From positions 105,001 through 169,000 of the forward strand of contig QJPP01001692.1 in the NCBI GenBank assembly GCA_003996215.1: a stretch of DNA of 64,000 bases, read 5' to 3'. The notes under the pieces were generated by a model. It worked only from the letters and a program-made list of their open reading frames with translations. It did not search any database and had not been told where the DNA came from. The stretch is from Jaltomata sinuosa. Lineage: Eukaryota > Streptophyta > Magnoliopsida > Solanales > Solanaceae. Positions 59,060-64,000 of this stretch are shown here, one piece after another. Position numbers and translations under genes: made by a program. Position 1 is the stretch's first letter, and the number at the start of each line of letters is the position of its first letter.

Positions 59060-60249
59060 AATCAAAGGCTGCCTCTTCTTCTCATGCAATCATCCGCAAG
59101 TTGTAGATCCTTGATCTACACTCTTCAATGGTCTCCAAAGCCTCTTTCTTTATGAATAGAGCTTGTAAGGCTTGAAGTTCTTTAGCTTGGATCCTAGTGA
59201 ATAGCCTCATAGGGGTTGTACTGGGCGATATCGTATCATCCTCCCCTTCTTAAAAAGGATTCATCCTCGGATCCATAACTTTACCTACAACACAAGAAGA
59301 TAGATCACTTACATTGAACACATTGTGAACATTATACTCACATGGTAGATCGATCTTGTAGGCATTGTCGTTGATCCTTTCAAACAATTGGTATGGGCCA
59401 TCACCCCTTGGACTCAACTTCCATTTACAGAGTTGTGGGAATCTTTCCTTCTGAAAGTGAACCCAAACCTAATCATTGGGTTAAAAGATCACTTTTTTTC
59501 TTTCATGATTTTGTAAGAGAGCCACCTTGAAGTTGTTCTTTTCCATGGCCTCTCTTACCTTTGTGTGAATCTTCACCATTTCCTTTGCCCTTCGCTTTGC
59601 ATCTAAGCTCACAAAAATATCAGTAGGAAAAAAGGTTAAGGATAATGGAACCAATGGGTTAAACCTATAACACACTTCAAATGGGGAGTCATGCCAATAA
59701 AAGAGTGAAGAGATCGATTGTAAGCAAATTCAATCAAAGGTAACTGGTCCTCCCAAGAAGTTGGGGATCCTCTAATCATGCAATGAAGCATGCTCCCAAG
59801 AGTCTTATTGACTACTTCAGTTTGACCATCCGTTTGAGGATGACAAGAAGTAGAGAACATGAGTTTGGTACAAAGTCTACCCCATAGACTCTTTCAAAAA
59901 TGGCAAAGAAATTTGGAGTACCTATCACTTACAACAGTGCAAGGTACTCCATGCAATTTGAGCACATGAATCACAAACAAAGATGCAATATGAGATGCAT
60001 TATCACATTTATAGCATGGAATAAAATGAGACATTTTAGAGAATCTATCCACTATCACAAAGATACTATTATGCCCTCTTTTGGTTCTTGGAAGACCCAA
60101 TACAAAATCCATAGAAAAGTCCATCCAAGGACCAACAGGGGAGGGAAATGTCCATACCTTGGGGCCAGGTCTTGGACATGGCTTGCTTGCATTCGAGGCA
60201 TTGTCCATATAACTTCTCCACATCATGCTTCATCCTTGGCCAATAGAAT
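59060..60249 (-). pseudogene. pol: Family C integrase and polyprotein tail, reverse orientation
   Basis: Read right to left: integrase core (PSPVGPWMDFSMDFVLGLPR, VDRFSKMSHFIPCYK, VVSDRYSKF), then after a frameshift HPQTDGQTEVVNKTLGS and LIEFAYNRSLHSFIGMTP, and the C-terminal tail. The three DDE positions are present (MDF, SDR, TEV). Frameshifts lie near 59890 and 59680, and stops follow. It is cut at 60249 by the family B LTR, in the zinc-binding part of integrase. Confidence 0.87.
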
Positions 60250-62814
60250 TGTCACGCCTCAAATTCCATTTAGACGGACAGGCACACGATGCCCTAAAGG
60301 CCCGAGAGAACCAACTTATAACCTGTGATTTATCATGCATATGCATATGACAATTAAGAAGCTTTGACTATAGATAAGCTGCCTGAATAACAAGACCAAC
60401 ATAGATAGGCCCAAAACTTATGTACACGATCTGGCCATTGAGGCCACAACTGTTAAGAGCAAAGACATAACTAAGTTTTACTTTAACATTGGTCTACAAA
60501 GCCTCTACAAGATAGACAAACTTAGTTTAGGTCGGGACAGGGCCCCGCCTTACCCTTAACTATACAATACCCAAAATATATACCAAAGACTCGGTAAAGC
60601 CCCGAATCAACCTGGAGCTCACCAACAGCAGCCGAGTGTCCTGTGCTCCTACTGGGGAGGTCTACTAGCCAGAGTACATGTGCCTGCGGCATGAAATGCA
60701 GCGTCCCCATGAGGGACGTCAGTACGAGAGAATGTACTGAATATGTAAGGCATAAAGTAAACCATATGTAAACAAGAGCTCAAATAGAATCAGGTATCAG
60801 TGCATAAACATGTAAATAAGAACAGAAGATCACATTTGCTTACACTTGTGAAATCATGTATATTACGTTCTTTGGTTACTCTTCTTTGCTTTATGATCAT
60901 TGTAAGACATGTAATACACGTGACCAACTGATCAGTGGTAGAAGAGGAGTCCCATGCTAGACAATTTAACCCCTGGGATGCTGCCCTCATAAATATACAA
61001 ATTGGGATCGACCCATGCTAGGCTTTTGCCCCTAGGCTGCCACCCATAAGTACACAAATAGGAATCGACCCATGCTAGGCTTTCACCCCTGGGCTTCCAC
61101 CCACACATATACAGATTACTTCATTTAGTTTCTTTAATCTTTGAGATTGTTACTTTGGTGGTTGTAACCTTTATTGAGCTCAAAACTATGGACCAGTAGT
61201 ATAAGACATGTGAACATGCACTTAAGGCAGTAACAATGATATAAGGAGCAAACGTAACATCAACGTACTATTTAGGAGCTTATATGATACACTGAACCTC
61301 ATTTGGCTTAGAGAATAACTCACAAAGCTTGCTGTTGAAAGTACCTTTACTAGGAAACTCACTTCGTTGGTAACAACACAAATATAAGAGTTCATGCCAA
61401 GGAATATGAAACTGAGAAACCTTACATACCTTGTTGTGTTACTCGTATATTACAACAAATTAAGCTTCCCCCTTTCAGATTATTTATCTATAATGAAATA
61501 CGTGGCAAAACTAGTATTAGTAGCTAGTTAACCAATTTGGGCTACTTGATCCCACTAAATCAGTAACTAGGCAGTAAGCTCGTAATTGATCAAACCAAGA
61601 GTGTTCCTTTCACCTCTTCTCCTCTAAACATATCTACATACTGTATGACCTTCTCATAAGGTCCCTTGAAACTCTTCCGACTTCACGACATATACCAAAC
61701 AACATACAAAGGTGTGCAGGCAGCAAGTTAACATAACACCCAATTAAGTGGTGTATTACCACACCCTCCTTCTATACTTCAATACAACTTCACACACCCT
61801 TTTACAAGTTCAACCAAGCTGTCCCAAATATATACACATAAAACCGCTCCTAAAATAATCCCAAACATCCTTCAACATAATAAGAAAGTATTTTAACTCA
61901 AGGATTCCAATCACTACCCCATGGTTCTTGACACAAACACATACAAAATTCTCCATCAAACTTGCATATAAAAAGGGGTAAAAATGGGCAGTAACTTTAC
62001 CTTAAATTCTGAAAATCTGTCCTCCTAACTTGTACTTCTTCAAGAGCTTGAACTCCCCTTCAACTTAGCTTGAAAAGAGGGAGAATACTTAAGAACCCTA
62101 ATGGTATTTTATGGCTGCTATGTGAAGCTAAGAGAGAGAGAAAGAAAGAACTTCTAAAATATGTTTTTTTTTCAAGTTAAAATGAGTGAAATGAGCTGGT
62201 CTTAACCCCTTTAAAGGGGGGCTGCTTTGGCTGACTTTCCTTGCTCATTTTGAGCCACAAAATGTCTAGAAGGTGATACACCTACTTGGCCATTTTACAT
62301 GGGCTTTGTTGGACTTAACCTTATTGGGCCTTGGCTGCCAATTCTTTCCATTTCTTTCACTTCTTTGGGCCAGAATTTATTCAAATGAGTGATGGGTGTA
62401 CTTGGCCCTCTAAGCTAGTCAAAATAGTCTTAGTAGGTGATGCACCTACCTAGTTCTTTAGGCTGGTCAATAAGTCAAAGTAGGTGATGCACCTACTTGT
62501 CACCTACTAGCTTAGTTAAGTCAAGCAAGTAGCTCACTTATTTTATTCTATTTTCTAATTTCTAATCCCTTTTGCTTTAACTTAACACTTCACCCTAAAT
62601 ATTTACTCAAATACAACCTTACCATCTCGATTTTAAATACTTTTGTCGAGGTTAACTTGGCCGTTTACGTGCTGAACTGAATGGGGCATTACAGCACCTC
62701 CCAATACACATTAATCACTGCTCATATAAGAAACTCGGTCCCTCACCTATACGACAAGGCTATATCAAGTGATATATGAATAGGACTAGTATATGCAAAA
62801 TACGGGTTGTTACA
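60250..62814 (-). repeat. 3' LTR of element G (2,565 bp)
   Basis: On the minus strand begins TGTAACAACCC and ends GGCGTGACA, matching the solo LTR at 47971-50798 throughout. Includes the minisatellite (60950-61110) and the palindromes (62434-62500). Confidence 0.9.
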
Positions 62815-62827
62815 TCCTCCCCTTCTT
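62815..62827 (-). other. Polypurine tract of element G
   Basis: Minus-strand aagaaggggagga lies directly before the LTR start, the standard primer for plus-strand DNA synthesis in LTR elements. Confidence 0.85.
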
Positions 62828-63085
62828 AGGAACATTCGTCCTCGAATGATATTAAAGTTAACCAGCCCAAACAAGCTCAAGCCTAAGTTAAGTACCACTA
62901 TTAGACATATAATATATATAGACTTATACTTACTCATTAATGCCTCAACTCGACACTTCCACCTTTCTCATCGGACTGAAATAGATGAGGATACTTGGAT
63001 TTCATCGCTTCTTCCGCTTCCCTTGTAACTTCTTCTACTTGTTGGTTTCTCCACAGTACTTTTACGAAAGCTACTTCCTTATTTC

Positions 63086-64000
63086 TTAGCCTCTTAACTT
63101 GGTGATCCAGAATAGCAATGGGTACATGGGTACTTCTTCATAAGTGAGATCTCCCATAACTTGTACATCTTCAGTAGGAGTAATACGAAATGGGTCACCT
63201 ATACACTTTCGAAGCATTGAGACATGAAATATCGGATGGACTGTTGAAAGCTCTTGGGGTAGCTCTAACTCATATGCGACTTGGCCAACTCTTCGAATAA
63301 TATTATATGGCCCTATATAGCGTGGACTTAACTTTCCCTTTTTACCAAATCCATCACCCCTTTCATTGGAGACACCTTCAAAAATACCCAATCTCCTATA
63401 GCAAACTCCAGCCCTCTTCTTCTAATATCTGCATATGATTTGTATCGATTTTGAGCCGTTGCCAGCCGCTGTTGTATCACCTTAACTTTTTCCATAGCTT
63501 GATGAACAAGATCTGGCCCAAATAAGGTAGTTTCACCCACTTGAAACCATCCGATTGGTGATCTACACTTTCTCCCATATAAAGCTTCATAAGGTGCCAT
63601 TTTGATACTTGAATGGTAGCTATTGTTGTAAGAAAACTCAATAAGTGGTAAATGGTCATCCCAGCTACCTTTAAAGTACAATACACAAGCTCGTAACATA
63701 TCCTCAAGTGTTTGGATTGTACGTTCTGCCTGACCATCCGTTTGAGGGTGAAAGGCCATACTTAAATTCACTTGTGTTCCCAAACTCTTCTGAAATGATT
63801 TCCAAAAATTCGTGGTGAATTGAGCTCCCCTATCAGATATAATAGAGATTGGGATTCCATGTAGCCGAACTATCTCTTTAATATACAACCTTGCATACTA
63901 TCAACTGTATAAGTAGCCTTAACCGGCAAGAAGTGGGCTGATTTGGTGAGTCTATCAACTATCACCCATATGGAGTCAAACTTCCGAAATGAGCGAGGTA
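63086..64000 (-). pseudogene. pol: Integrase of element G, partial and frameshifted
   Basis: Read right to left: SIWVIVDRLTKSAHFLPVKA (near 63950), then VRLHGIPISIISDRGAQFT, HPQTDGQAERTIQTLEDMLR, LIEFSYNNSYHSSIKMAPYE, and the C-terminal GKLSPRYIGPYNIIRRVGQ with FHVSMLRKCI. The catalytic Asp (SDRG) and Glu (AERT) are kept, unlike A1. Frameshifts are seen near 63895 and 63360, and the C-terminus is broken near 63090. The chromodomain is not seen in frame. Confidence 0.9.

Larger units (their letters stand above)
60250..64000 (-). mobile_element. Gypsy family B element G (Tekay-like), minus strand, runs off the window
   Basis: 3' LTR at 60250-62814, purine tract, integrase 63086-64000. The rest lies beyond the right edge. 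It is inserted in family C integrase, hence younger than that copy. If the insertion is clean, AGAAT (60245-60249) should recur past the other LTR. Confidence 0.88.

Overview
The window is plant nuclear DNA, most likely from a member of the Solanaceae. The reasons are an intact spliced brassinosteroid P450 gene, a chloroplast ycf2 fragment broken by a retrotransposon, chromovirus-type Ty3/gypsy elements with LTRs of about 3 kb, Stowaway-type MITEs, and an endogenous pararetrovirus with the gene order of the solendovirus-like elements known from tobacco, tomato and potato. Apart from the P450 gene, everything recognisable is repeat, virus-derived or organelle-derived. I saw no tRNA gene, rRNA gene or CRISPR array.

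Layout. 1-1029 is a nuclear copy of chloroplast ycf2. 1030-9510 is a decayed Tekay/Del-like gypsy element (A1) whose 5' LTR is only a 312-bp remnant but whose 3' LTR is about 3.0 kb. 9511-12842 is AT-rich sequence without a recognisable gene. 12843-13393 is a reverse-strand LTR end. 13394 to about 22320 is the endogenous pararetrovirus: movement protein, coat-protease-RT-RNase H polyprotein, a small ORF and an inclusion-body/transactivator protein, with rearranged direct and inverted repeats at both ends. 22321-23986 holds a microsatellite and MITE-like repeats.

23987-34351 is the only intact cellular gene: an eight-exon CYP90A (CPD-type) cytochrome P450 of 482 residues. Its third intron is 7.4 kb and filled with MITEs and AT-rich DNA. 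All splice junctions are GT-AG and keep the reading frame.

35548-39531 is a second A-family element (A2): a full 2,976-bp 5' LTR and a truncated gag. From 39532 to 60249 lies a scrambled mosaic of another Ty3/gypsy chromovirus family (family C, CRM/Reina-like by its integrase). It has six LTR copies in reverse orientation, internal pieces in both orientations, and one derivative that carries gag and protease, lacks reverse transcriptase, has an integrase remnant, and contains an unexplained ORF with a repeated FLYYLFAYDD block. A clean 2,828-bp solo LTR of a third family (B) with 5-bp target duplication AAAGG sits inside it (47971-50798). A family B element on the minus strand (LTR 60250-62814, integrase 63086-64000) cuts into family C integrase and runs off the right edge.

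The genes do not form a pathway. The P450 acts in brassinosteroid synthesis; the rest records nested transposition, viral integration and organelle DNA transfer around it. Candidates for something new are the terminal structure of the pararetrovirus, the 66-bp in-frame duplication in its polyprotein, and in family C the RT-less derivative, its FLYYLFAYDD ORF and the recurrent GGTGCA/TGCACC palindromes.
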